Of a stretch of DNA of 64,000 nucleotides, positions 33,801 through 44,740 are shown piece by piece (position 1 is the stretch's first letter; each line of letters begins with the position of its first letter). The stretch lies in the NCBI RefSeq assembly GCF_003576645.1, contig NC_044918.1, positions 28,167,464-28,231,463 of the forward strand, given 5' to 3'. The position numbers were made by a program, and so were the translations under genes. A model generated the notes under the pieces. That model was not told the DNA's origin and did not search any database. It saw only the letters and a list, made by a program, of their open reading frames with translations. This DNA is from Ipomoea triloba. Lineage: Eukaryota > Streptophyta > Magnoliopsida > Solanales > Convolvulaceae.

Positions 33801-36117
33801 TGTAACACCCCTCGGGCCGGCTTACCGTACATCCTGAGGAGTATGGCTTGCCGTACAACCCAAGGTGTTACCGCCACACCCAAAACAAGTTCTATCATCC
33901 CTTTGACAGACCCCGCTTCAGGTGCACAGGCTAAAAGAAACTTACTCAACACACACAGTCACTCACTTTGAAATAACATACAAGATATATATATATATAT
34001 ATATATAAATATTTACAAAGTAAGTACCGGAAATTTTTGCCTAACGGCCAACATAAGTTTAAAGCCATACATGTCCCCACTAACCAAGATCAGTCACTCC
34101 CCTGGCTACAAAATATATTTACACAAAAGGAATAAACCCCTACAGATCCTTCTGTGCATCCTGCTTACACGATCTGGAGATACGTCGGACCCGTAAACTC
34201 ACCCCAGACAAGATGCCATTCCCCTTCGTACCATGTGATATGGTCCCAGACAAGATGCCATTCCCCTTCGTACCATGTGATATGGTCTAGGAACCGGGAA
34301 GCGACTATGACCATAGACCTGATATGGTCTAGGAACCGGGAAGCGACTATGACCATAGACCACTCCTCCCAACTCTCGCGGGAAGCGACTATGACCATAG
34401 ACCACTCCTCCCAACTCTCGAGAGGACTCGGGTCCCAAGGGTAAGGATAAAAAACTATAAACTCTAGGGGTTACTTCCTACCAGCACCTCGATGGGGTAA
34501 AAACCAAAAGTGGCCTGTACGTCAGGACCATCAGGAATAGGAAGAACACTATTTACTGCCGGTGAGCTATTGGGAGCTGTAGGAGCATAGCCAGGCGCAT
34601 AAGGGTCCTTATATAATAAATTTAGGGGTGGATTAAAGTGACAAGTGTCACAGCTGGAAATCTTGGAAAAAATATCTTAACATGGACTGTTTGGGGTTAA
34701 AACAGATGAAATTTTGGTAGGAAATAATTTAAATAGAATATTCTTGAAACTAAAATTTTATTCCAGTCAAAAGCTCCAATTTGGGCTAGGTTCGGTACAC
34801 CGCAGAATCTTCGCGATGTACGATCAAAAATAATTTTTGCTGCTATGGGCTAATTTAATTCAATAGGAAATTCAAAAATAATGGTATGGTGTCTAGAAAT
34901 CCCTTTTCTAGGACAAACGAGTCCAAATACTAGTTCCTAAATTTAATTTTTTTTTNNNNNNNNNNNNNNNNNNNNNNNNNNNNNNNNNNNNNNNNNNNNN
35001 NNNNNNNNNNNNNNNNNNNNNNNNNNNNNNNNNNNNNNNNNNNNNNNNNNNNNNNNNNNNNNNNNNNNNNNNNNNNNNNNNNNNNNNNNNNNNNNNNNNN
35101 NNNNNNNNNNNNNNNNNNNNNNNNNNNNNNNNNNNNNNNNNNNNNNNNNNNNNNNNNNNNNNNNNNNNNNNNNNNNNNNNNNNNNNNNNNNNNNNNNNNN
35201 NNNNNNNNNNNNNNNNNNNNNNNNNNNNNNNNNNNNNNNNNNNNNNNNNNNNNNNNNNNNNNNNNNNNNNNNNNNNNNNNNNNNNNNNNNNNNNNNNNNN
35301 NNNNNNNNNNNNNNNNNNNNNNNNNNNNNNNNNNNNNNNNNNNNNNNNNNNNNNNNNNNNNNNNNNNNNNNNNNNNNNNNNNNNNNNNNNNNNNNNNNNN
35401 NNNNNNNNNNNNNNNNNNNNNNNNNNNNNNNNNNNNNNNNNNNNNNNNNNNNNNNNNNNNNNNNNNNNNNNNNNNNNNNNNNNNNNNNNNNNNNNNNNNN
35501 NNNNNNNNNNNNNNNNNNNNNNNNNNNNNNNNNNNNNNNNNNNNNNNNNNNNNNNNNNNNNNNNNNNNNNNNNNNNNNNNNNNNNNNNNNNNNNNNNNNN
35601 NNNNNNNNNNNNNNNNNNNNNNNNNNNNNNNNNNNNNNNNNNNNNNNNNNNNNNNNNNNNNNNNNNNNNNNNNNNNNNNNNNNNNNNNNNNNNNNNNNNN
35701 NNNNNNNNNNNNNNNNNNNNNNNNNNNNNNNNNNNNNNNNNNNNNNNNNNNNNNNNNNNNNNNNNNNNNNNNNNNNNNNNNNNNNNNNNNNNNNNNNNNN
35801 NNNNNNNNNNNNNNNNNNNNNNNNNNNNNNNNNNNNNNNNNNNNNNNNNNNNNNNNNNNNNNNNNNNNNNNNNNNNNNNNNNNNNNNNNNNNNNNNNNNN
35901 NNNNNNNNNNNNNNNNNNNNNNNNNNNNNNNNNNNNNNNNNNNNNNNNNNNTTTTTTTTTTTACGGTTCGTGACCGGCACGAACGATCACAGCTTGATAA
36001 CAACTATATTTCCTTATAAAAATCCTTTTGACGCATCGGTCACTCATCTCAGGTATGTCTTAGCTTAAAACATATTTCTCGAACCTTAATCTGATCCGGA
36101 AATGACGAGGGGTTACA
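33801..36117 (-). repeat. 3' LTR of the chromovirus, internally deleted and rearranged
   Basis: It matches 41443-44425 at both ends. About 1.8 kb (equivalent to 42119-43915) is missing at a junction near 34608, which removes most of the LTR ORF and its predicted leader. Bases 34205-34430 carry extra tandem copies of 40-70-base segments ('gacaagatgcc..gatatggtc' and 'gggaagcgactatgaccatagacc') that are single in the 5' LTR. A run of N (34956-35951) follows. Confidence 0.85.
34956..35951. other. 996-N gap in the 3' LTR
   Basis: The flanks are poly-T on both sides, and the sister LTR shows only about 18-20 T at this spot (44253-44272). The true gap is probably a few bases, and no gene is hidden here. 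Confidence 0.8.
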
Positions 36118-36130
36118 GTCTACCCTCCTT
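36118..36130 (-). promoter_or_regulatory. Chromovirus polypurine tract
   Basis: Minus strand AAGGAGGGTAGAC directly abuts the 3' LTR start TGTAACCCC. This is the expected plus-strand primer site. Confidence 0.8.
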
Positions 36131-36263
36131 AAAAAGGTTTCGTCCCCGAAACTTCGGTCTTAACATCTAAGGTTTCAGGGTAAGCTACTCACAATAGAAT
36201 AGATGTAGCAAATTAGCACATAATTAACTTAGGCATACCACAAGTAGGTTGATCCTACATACC

Positions 36264-39200
36264 TTAGTCAAACAATTCGGGATACCGTTCCCTCATGACA
36301 TCTTCCAACTCCCAGGTGGCTTCTTCCACCAAATGGTTGGACCACAATACTTTGACCATTTTTATGGACCTTTTTCGGGTATCTCGGGTCTTAACATCCA
36401 AGATTTTCACCGGTCTTTCCTCATAAGATAAGTTCACATCCAGAGTCATCTCCTATAGGAATTATCGTATGCCTGTTATAACATAACCTTAATAATCTTT
36501 ATAGTTCAATCCAAGAGTTTTACTCACCTCGGGTTGAAGCACATGTGAATCATCGCGTACATATTTTCTCAATTGGGACACGTGGAACACGTTATGAACT
36601 CGATCTAGCACAGCAGGTAGTGCTAATCGGTAAGCTACTTCCCCAATTCTTTCTAGTACTTCATACGGTCCAATGTACCTTGGACTCAGTTTCCCCTTCT
36701 TCCCAAATCTCATTACTCCTTTTGTAGGAGATATCTTTAGTAATACCTGCCAATAGTGAAACTCTCAGTTGTGGTTTTCTCATTTCTAACAGTCATCCTA
36801 ATATAAAAATGATTGTCTTACCCTATCACCCTCTTGGAATTCAACTGATTGTCTCTTTAAATCAGCATACGACTTCTGCCGGTCCTGTGCGGCCTTCATT
36901 CTTTCCCGAATCAATTTGATCCTTCCTGTCATTTCTTGCAGATATTCAGGTCCTAGTATCACAGGACTAACCAAATCTTCCCAACAGAGTGGACTCCTGC
37001 ACTTTTGTCCATACAAGGCTTCATACGGTGACATTTGGATACTGACATGGTAACTATTATTGTAAGAAAACTCAATTAAATCCAAATGTTCATCCCACGA
37101 TCCTTGGAAATCTAGTGCACAAGCCCTTAACATATCCTCCAAAGTTTGTATGGTCCTCTCGGTTTGCCCATCAGTCATAGGATGAAAGGCAGTACTGAAT
37201 TTCAATGCTGTACCCAGAGCTGCTTGTAAAGCTTGCCAGAACTGAGACAAGAATCGGGAATCCCTGTCCGAAACAATGTCCTTGGGTACTCCATGATACT
37301 TAACAACTTGGCTCACATACGCTTTTGCCAACTGAGTCATAGTCCAAGTGTCTTTCATGGCAATAAACCTTGCTGTCTTGGTAAGTCTGTCAACGATTAC
37401 CCATATTTTATCTTTTCCTGACCTTGTTAGTGGCAGTCCTCCCACAAAGTCCATAGAGACAGAATCCCACTTCCATTGAGGTATCTCTAGAGGTTGTAGT
37501 AGGCCTTTTGGCTTACTCCTTTCTGCTTTAACTTTTTGACAGTTTAGACATTTAGCAACGAATTCCGCAACATCCTTCTTCATACCTGACCACCAGAAGT
37601 TCTGTTTCAGGTCTTTGTACAGTTTGTCCCCTCCAGGATGAACTGAATAGGGTGTATAATGGCCTTCTTTCATTAATTGTTCCATTATTTTCTTACAACC
37701 GGTAGGTATAACCCACCTACCTTGGAATCTCACACTACCATCTGCGTATAACTCAAATGGGCCATGTTTTCCATCAATCATTTTTCCCTTGATTTGGTTT
37801 AACCAGTTGTCCTCTCCTTGTGCTTGTTTGACTTCTTCGAATAGAGTTGGAGTGGCCGTCAGAGCACATAATTTCATTTCTTGTTCCACTTGTATGCTCA
37901 TTTTTATTTCCAGATTAAGTCTCTGGAAATCCTTACATAACTGGTCAGGCAATACCCAAAGGGCATGATTTGATTTCCGGCTCAGTGCATCCGCTACCTT
38001 GTTTGCCTTACCTTCTTGATACTGGATCTCCAAATCATAATCCTTAATCAACTCTAGCCATCTTCTCTGTCTCAAATTTAGATCTCTCTGGGTAAAGATG
38101 TACTTTAAACTCTTATGATCTGTAAAAATTTTGCAAGTGACTCCATAGAGATAGTGTCGCCAAATTTTAAGAGCGAACACCACAGCTGCTAATTCCAGAT
38201 CATGAGTTGGGTAGTTAACCTCGTGTGTTTTCAATTGACGAGATGCATAAGCTATCACTCTTCCATTTTGCATCAAAACACATCCCAATCCCTTGTGAGA
38301 TGCATCCGTGTATAGTTCGTAACCTTCGGTTCCAATAGGTAAGGTTAACACTGGAGCAGTTGTTAACCTCTTCTTAAGTTCCTGGAATGCATGCTCGCAT
38401 TCATCACTCCAGTTATACTTGGTTGTTTTCTTGAGTAGATTTGTTAATGGTTTGGCTATTCTTGAGAAGTCTTGCACAAATCTTCGATAATAGCCTGCCA
38501 AACCCAAGAAACTACGGACTTCTGTGATCGACTTGGGTGCTTCCCATTCAATTACAGCTCTGATTTTTGTTGGGTCCACTGCGACTCCTTCCTTGGTGAT
38601 TACATGCCCAAGAAATGCTACCTCATTCTTCCAAAACTCACACTTGGACAACTTTGCAAAAAGTTTCTCCTCCCTCAATATCTGTAACACCGTTCTTAAA
38701 TGTTTCTCGTGTTCCTTCAGTGTCTTTGAGTAGACCAAGATGTCGTCTATGAAGGCAACGACAAACTTGTCCAGATATGGAAGGAGAATTCTGTTCATCA
38801 GGTCCATGAAGGTTGCCGGCGCATTCGTTACTCCAAACGGCATGACTGTGAATTCATAATGGCCATATCTTGTTCGGAATGCCGTTTTGGATATGTCCTG
38901 CTTCGCCACTCTCACCTGATGATACCCTGATCGCAAATCAATCTTGGAAAACACACCAGCCCCCCTTAATTGATCAAATAGGTCATCAATTCTGGGCAAC
39001 GGGTACTTGTTCTTTACTGTAACCCGATTCAATTCTCTATAATCGATACACAGTCTTAGACTCCCGTCTTTCTTCTTTACAAATAATACTGGTGCGCCCC
39101 AAGGTGATATGCTTGGTCTAATGAATCCTTTTTCCAACAGCTCTGCCAGTTGGGCCTTCAACTCCTCCATCTCTTTTGGTGCCATTCTGTAAGGTGCTTT

Positions 39201-41003
39201 TGAGATGGGCGAGGTTCCTGGCACAAGATCGATATTGAATTCCACCTCTCTCTCGGGCGGCATCTCCGTAAGCTCATCGGGAAACACATCGGGAAACTCA
39301 CACACAATAGGGATTTGATTGATCTCAGGTTCTTTTTTCTCAACATTGTGTACCAAGCAGAGGCACACATCACATCCCTTTTTAGCGTACTTCCTCAACT
39401 TCTGCATTGTCATTAACTTGGACTCAGGTGGTTTTGCAATCCCTCGGTAGGATATTCTTCTCCCCTTCGGCCCACGCAAAACTACTTTCCTCTCGTTACA
39501 CTCTATTCGGGCTCTGTATTTCTCCAACCAGTCCATTCCCAATACTACATCCAGACCTTCTAGTTCAAATCGAATGAGATTCCCGAGGAAGTTAACTCCG
39601 GTTATTTCTATCGAAACATTCTCATACCCATCTTTACATGCTACTACTAGTCCTGAAGCAGTTTTCACATTCAAATCTAATCTAGCGGTAGGCTCTAGTT
39701 TCAATTTATCAGCAAATATAGAGGATATAAAAGAATTAGTAGCTCCAGTATCAAACAATACCAAACCAGGCACTGAGTTTATCGGAAATATACCAGTTAC
39801 AACGTCGCCAGTTTGAGCTTGCGTGTGGTTGACGACGTAGATTCGGCCTTGGTTCCCCGTGCTGCTTTCTTCCACTGGTGCTTTTCCTTTGTTACTGGGA
39901 CCTGCAGAGATATTTAATGGTCTGCCCCTATTGACTTGTGGCGTGTTAGATCCCTTGCTTCCAGTCTCGGTGGGTTTTTGGTTGTTCTTCCCATTGAATC
40001 CTCTCCCTGGACTGTTATTCTGTGAGTTCGTCCGGGAATTATCTACCCTGGATTGGCACTCGTTGGCTTTGTGTCCTAAGAGACCGCACTTGTAGCACCT
40101 GATCCTCATTCCTTGGCAATTTTCCCCAGGATGATTTCGTCCACACCTTCGACAATTAAATTGTTTCCCTTGACTTGCTCCTTCCCTCCTTCCTACCTGC
40201 CTTGAGTAGGATCCTGATTGGGTAGGCTTCTGACTCTCCCCCTTAGATGTTCCTGACCTATCGTCAGCTTTTCTCTTTTTCCGACCATAGACTTCTTGTT
40301 GATCTAAATACACTTGATAATGATCCGATGCTCTGTTGTATGCTTCCCTGAGAGTAGAGCACATAAATGGTGCGATTGCACTTCTCACTCCCCAATCTAA
40401 CCCCCTTACAAATCGCCTCGCCTTGCTTGCCTCATCGGGTACGATATCTTGCGCAAATCTCATCAACTCCACATACTTACCATGATAATCTTGCACCGTT
40501 GTTCCCTGTTGTTTCAACCGCAAGAATTCTTCACACTTGATGCCCTTAATTCGTTCGGTATAGAATTGACCTCTTAATTCCGTTTTGAACTCTTCCCAGC
40601 CAAACCCTGGGCCTTGCAGAAGATCTGGTCCCACCATTGACCACCAATCATCCGCAGCTTTGGTCAGGTAGTATACTGCAGAAGACACCCGCTGCTCCTC
40701 GGGACAATTCACAGCGTTTAGCAGTTTGTCAAAGGTTCTGATCCATTCTTCAAGGATCACCGGGTCTTCCTCCCCTGCATAGAACGGTGGTTGTCTAGCT
40801 GCTATAGCTTTAGTAATATCAACCCGTGGTTGCACTGGGGCTTGATTATGAGCTTGCTGAGCCATCATGAACTCAGCTGGGGCTTGATTATGAGCTTGCT
40901 GAGCCATCATGAACTCAGACATCTGTTCCATTGCCATAGCCATACGGTCCATTGCCGAGACATCGCTGCTATCCCCAGCAGGTACGTTTCGCCTAGGAGG
41001 CAT
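36264..41003 (-). CDS. Chromovirus gag-pol polyprotein with chromodomain, three exons predicted
   Basis: The start is set at ATG 41003 (MPPRR), not the upstream in-frame ATG at 41024. Exons 41003-36822, 36746-36528 and 36452-36264 total 1530 codons, with both breaks in phase 0. In order: Gag with a retrotransposon-gag core (about residues 90-190) and a CCHC knuckle [14 protein letters not shown] (about 300); protease with [12 protein letters not shown] (about 416); RT with [10 protein letters not shown] (about 750); RNase H with [11 protein letters not shown] (about 898); integrase with an HHCC region ending KCLNCQKVK (about 1120-1155) and the acidic triad in MDFVGG, SDRDSRF and DGQTERT (about 1185, 1250, 1280); then a GPY/F-like segment and a chromodomain ([19 protein letters not shown]). 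Gag carries an in-frame 42-bp duplication ([13 protein letters not shown] twice). All catalytic motifs look intact. The protein makes particles, copies RNA to DNA and integrates it; chromodomains are known to bias insertion to marked chromatin. Confidence 0.9.
36453..36527 (-). other. Predicted 75-bp intron before the chromodomain
   Basis: Minus strand GTGAGT..CCTATAG. It contains a stop, and removal joins HVLQPE to the chromodomain exon in phase 0. The donor matches the plant consensus. Confidence 0.65.
36747..36821 (-). other. Predicted 75-bp intron in the integrase C-terminal region
   Basis: Minus strand GTAAGA..TTGGCAG. It contains an in-frame TAG, and removal joins EGDR to a normal GPY/F-type segment in phase 0. 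It has no detectable coding similarity of its own. Confidence 0.65.
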
Positions 41004-41427
41004 TTTACTAGACGACAAACACAAGTTAGTGTCAAAAGGGTAAGAATTCTTAAGAAGTTAACTAGCTAAGCGGTTAGCCTAGTAATTACTCAAGTCTTAA
41101 AGGGCAACTTCCCCCTATTTCAACCAGATGCTTTGCTTAGCATAGCAGTTAGTCATGCAATATGCTATCAACCCTACTTGCAATACTCATGAGCAATGAT
41201 TAACACATGCAAGCAATCACAATTACATACCAAATAATTCAATCAACCAGAATCAAGAGATTCTGTAAAGTACAGATGAGGTACCCCCTTTTATGCTGCC
41301 TGGTTTCCTGCTCTGCTCCAGAAGCTCATACTTAACCCTAGCTGAAATAGTGACTTAGGGCAGTCTTAACAACTTAAGCTGACTCAAATTAAGGCTTTGG
41401 CACAACCTAGGTTATGACACTACCTAG

Positions 41428-41439
41428 GCTCTGATACCA
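41428..41439 (-). promoter_or_regulatory. Chromovirus primer-binding site (initiator Met-tRNA)
   Basis: TGGTATCAGAGC on the minus strand, three bases after the 5' LTR end at 41443. It is complementary to the 3' end of plant initiator Met-tRNA. Confidence 0.9.
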
Positions 41440-41442
41440 CTT

Positions 41443-44425
41443 TGTAACACCCCTCGGGCCGGCTTACCGTACATCCTGAGGAGTCTGGCTTGCCGTACAA
41501 CCCAAGGTGTTACCGCCACACCCAAAACAAGTTCTATCATCCCTTTGACAGACCCCGCTTCAGGTGCACAGGCTAAAAGAAACTTACTCAACACACACAG
41601 TCACTCACTTTGAAATAACATACAAGATATATATATATATATATAAATATTTACAAAGTAAGTACCGGAAATTTTTGCCTAACGGCCAACATAAGTTTAA
41701 AGCCATACATGTCCCCACTAACCAAGATCAGTCACTCCCCTGGCTACAAAATATATTTACACAAAAGGAATAAACCCCTACAGACCTTCTGTGCATCCTG
41801 CTTACACGATCTGGAGATACGTCGGACCCGTAAACTCACCCCAGACAAGATGCCATTCCCCTTCGTACCATGTGATATGGTCTAGGAACCGGGAAGCGAC
41901 TATGACCATAGACCACTCCTCCCAACTCTCGGGAGGACTCGGGTCCCAAGGGTAAGGATAAAAAACTATAAACTCTAGGGGTTACTTCCTACCAGCACCT
42001 CGATGGGGTAAAAACCAAAAGTGGCCTGTACGTCAGGACCATCAGGAATAGGAAGAACACTATTTACTGCCGGTGAGCTATTGGGAGCTGTAGGAGCATA
42101 GCCAGGCGCATAAGGGTCGGCGCCACTCATCCGCTGCACAAAAACGTCGTAGTCCATGCCACGACCTACACCTTCTGACGAACTAGGGGAGTTCGTCGGA
42201 CTGCGAGAACTAACGCTGGACTCCATCTGAAAGCAACACATTGAAGTGTAGTTAGCGCGACGGCTAAGCAAGGAGATCCGCGGATCGCCCAAACTTAAAT
42301 AAAGGTTTTCTAAAACATATATTTTTGATTACAGTATGACAACACAGTGAAACATATACGTACGTAGAAGAAATCATATCACTTAGTCAAATTGGACTTC
42401 TCTTACAAATAGGAAATAATATTTTCCTCCAGTCAAACCTGTAGTTATTCAAACTAGTTTTCAACCATTCCTCTCAAGGAGCTTTCCATCAATTTCCATC
42501 TCATCTCCGCTACAGAATAGCCATATCTCCTTACAAAAATTCACTTAGTTTCTTCTTCGAAAGTGTGAGGCCTTTGGAGCACTCTAATTGTCTCCCTCTT
42601 TGACCACTTGGATCATTGATCGGGGTAGTGGTCGTCCCCCGATCTAACGCTGATCCCTTGGCACCAGGTACGTTAAAATGATTCCCAGTCGGCCTAACCG
42701 GGTCCGTTAAAACGAAACCTGCCCGCAATAATCGGGGTATCTATACCTTAAGTGTGCACACCCCCGTGGGAATACCGCATCCGACGAGTTATATAGTACC
42801 CAGCGACTAGACGTCGCATAAGTATGAATTGGATGTCATACGGCACAACATTTAATATGTAACAACCGCTGGGCAAGGGCACTTCATGCAGAGCATATGC
42901 CACCCGTGGGTTAGTCAAGGTCCTCCTCCTCTTGCTCAGAAACTAAGGTTTTCCTTCTCTTTTCTCTTTAACGACATTGGTTTTAACCATTTCTTTTCAG
43001 AAATTCAGCTTGGCGCAGTTTGAAAGATCGAGCCGGTAAGAATAGTTCCCGAACTCTTTTTCACTTGAAATTTTTTTGGTAGAACCCTAACTCATAGTAC
43101 TTGATGTTCATAAAAAGTTTTAGTCATCTAGGTTCACGAATTTACACAGAAAATTCCCTTTTTGCCCTTGGCAGTGTGCTGTCCGGATTTTTCTTCTCTC
43201 TGGACCAGTTTTGGAAAATAATTTTGAAACCACACTTATACTACTCCAAAAATTATGAAATTTTTATGGTAGCATCTACACGTATAGAACTACATGTATA
43301 AAAAAAATTGGATCAAAATACCTTACCGATTTTTCCCAAAAATTCACGGAAGTCACTGCCAGAAACTAGCTTGATTTTATTTCAATATTTTCACAAGTAT
43401 AAGCCTATATGGCATAAGCATAATTTATACATACACCTTATATACACCATATACAGGCAACTTATACTAAACATTTTTACTAAATTTCACCAAGTCACAA
43501 TCAACCATCAATTATTCAAATTTGAGCAATCTAGTCCAACTTAAGGGAACTCCTTACCTCCAAAGTAGTTAATATTGTCTTAAAGATGCTTTTGGTGGAT
43601 TTTTCCCAATTCCTTCTTGAAACCCTAGCTCCCAATTCATCATCATAACAACAAGATTCAAGAAATCAAGACTTAGATTCTTAAACTAGGAAAGGAAATA
43701 AAAGAAATCAAGACTTAGATTCTTAAACTAGGAAAGGAAATAAAGCTATCTACCGAATAAAATTAAAGTTTTACCGAATCTTTGATGAAGATGTGAAGAA
43801 GGATTGGTTATGGAGTTCTTAAGACTTGAGGTTGAAGATGAAGAAAATTCCCTCCTTTTCCTCTCCCTTGTTTCGGCCAAATGGGGAAAATGAAGACCAA
43901 AAATTCATTTCCCACTTATATAATAATATTTAGGGGTGGATTAAAGTGACAAGTGTCACAATCCTAGAAATCTTGGAAAAATATCTTAACATGGACTGTT
44001 TGGGGTTAAAACAGATGAAATTTTGGTAGGAAATAATTTAAATAGAATATTCTTGAAACTAAAATTTTATTCCAGTCAAAAGCTCCAATTTGGGCTAGGT
44101 TCGGTACACCGCAGAATCTTCGCGATGTACGATCAAAAATAAATTTTTGCTGCTATGGGCTAATTTAATTCAATAGGAAATTCAAAAATAATGATATGGT
44201 GTCTAGAAATCCCTTTTCTAGGACAAACGAGTCCAAATACTAGTTCCTAAATTATTTTTTTTTTTTTTTTTACGGTTCGTGACCGGCACGAACGATCACA
44301 GCTTGATAACAACTATATTTCCTTATAAAAATCCTTTTGACGCATCGGTCACTCATCTCAGGTATGTCTTAGCTTAAAACATATTTCTCGAACCTTAATC
44401 TGATCCGGAATGACGAGGGGTTACA
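41443..44425 (-). repeat. 5' LTR of the chromovirus (2983 bp)
   Basis: TG..CA ends with inverted TGTAACMCC termini. On the minus strand it holds a 27-base near-palindrome (44104-44130), a TATATAAG box near 43914-43925, a leader with donor GAG/GTAAGG at 43557, an acceptor TTTCAG/ATGG at 42227, the TTAGC..GCTAA hairpin (42252-42267) and an ORF (42226-41975). A 44-bp tandem duplication lies at 43637-43745. Confidence 0.9.
41975..42226 (-). CDS. LTR-encoded ORF of the chromovirus (83 aa)
   Basis: ATG at 42226 follows directly after a splice-acceptor-like TTGCTTTCAG. The protein starts MESSVSSRSPTNSPSSSE and is Ser/Pro-rich at first, then aromatic/Pro-rich (GADPYAPGYAPTAPNSS; ATFGFYPIEVLVG). The solo LTR at 58014-60966 encodes the same 83 residues with about 11 changes and reads on for 72 more; a 1-base deletion near 41983 ends it early here. 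No known domain is recognised. It lies wholly inside the LTR, upstream of gag, and would need transcription from the LTR promoter plus splicing of a 1.3-kb LTR intron to have a short leader. Confidence 0.5.
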   Translation of the reverse strand: MESSVSSRSPTNSPSSSEGVGRGMDYDVFVQRMSGADPYAPGYAPTAPNSSPAVNSVLPIPDGPDVQATFGFYPIEVLVGSNP

Positions 44426-44740
44426 TGATGTGCCACGAACTCCCTAGTCTATTCCACATCTCTAGCTCACGAAACCATACAAGGATAATCCACATAGAGA
44501 AGCCTAAGGCCCTGATCTCCGTCTTTCCATTTATTTTACACAATCTTTATCAACCTTCTTACCCTCTTATCAATGAATCCAACCCCTAGCCATTCCCGTA
44601 ACTCTTACCTTTCAACCTCCTAAAGGCCAACACTAATTCGTTCCAATTTGTCATCCTTGAGAGACACGACACTTGGGGAGTCTTGATTCTTCGTTTTACC
44701 ACTTCACATTCACTCCCACTAAAACCACAACATCAAATGT

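Larger units (their letters stand above)
33801..44425 (-). mobile_element. Young Tekay/Del-like chromovirus (Ty3/gypsy), TSD TGATG
   Basis: On the minus strand: 5' LTR 41443-44425, PBS complementary to initiator Met-tRNA (41428-41439), gag-pol 41003-36264, PPT 36118-36130 and 3' LTR 33801-36117. TGATG flanks at 33796-33800 and 44426-44430. The two LTRs are almost identical where both are present; I see about one substitution in the first 190 aligned bases. The polyprotein is open apart from two intron-like breaks. A C-terminal chromodomain assigns it to the chromoviruses. It is inserted in an Athila solo LTR that itself lies in the Athila-like element, so it is the youngest layer here. Confidence 0.9.
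32753..44735 (+). mobile_element. Athila-type solo LTR, TSD AATGT, split by the chromovirus
   Basis: It starts TGATAAGTGCC at 32753 and ends CCACAACATCA at 44735, with AATGT at 32748-32752 and 44736-44740. Without the chromovirus it is about 1.35 kb, the size of the other Athila-type LTRs. It carries two strong palindromes (ctcacacgcgtgtgag within 33061-33135) followed by a TATA-like TATATATATGG at 33180. It is inserted in the antisense direction in gag/protease of the minus element. Confidence 0.85.

Noticed and set aside
34930..36003. Long open frames across N runs (also 28079-28515 and 59579-60041)
   Set aside because: They consist of unknown bases; flanks are LTR sequence with no coding signal.
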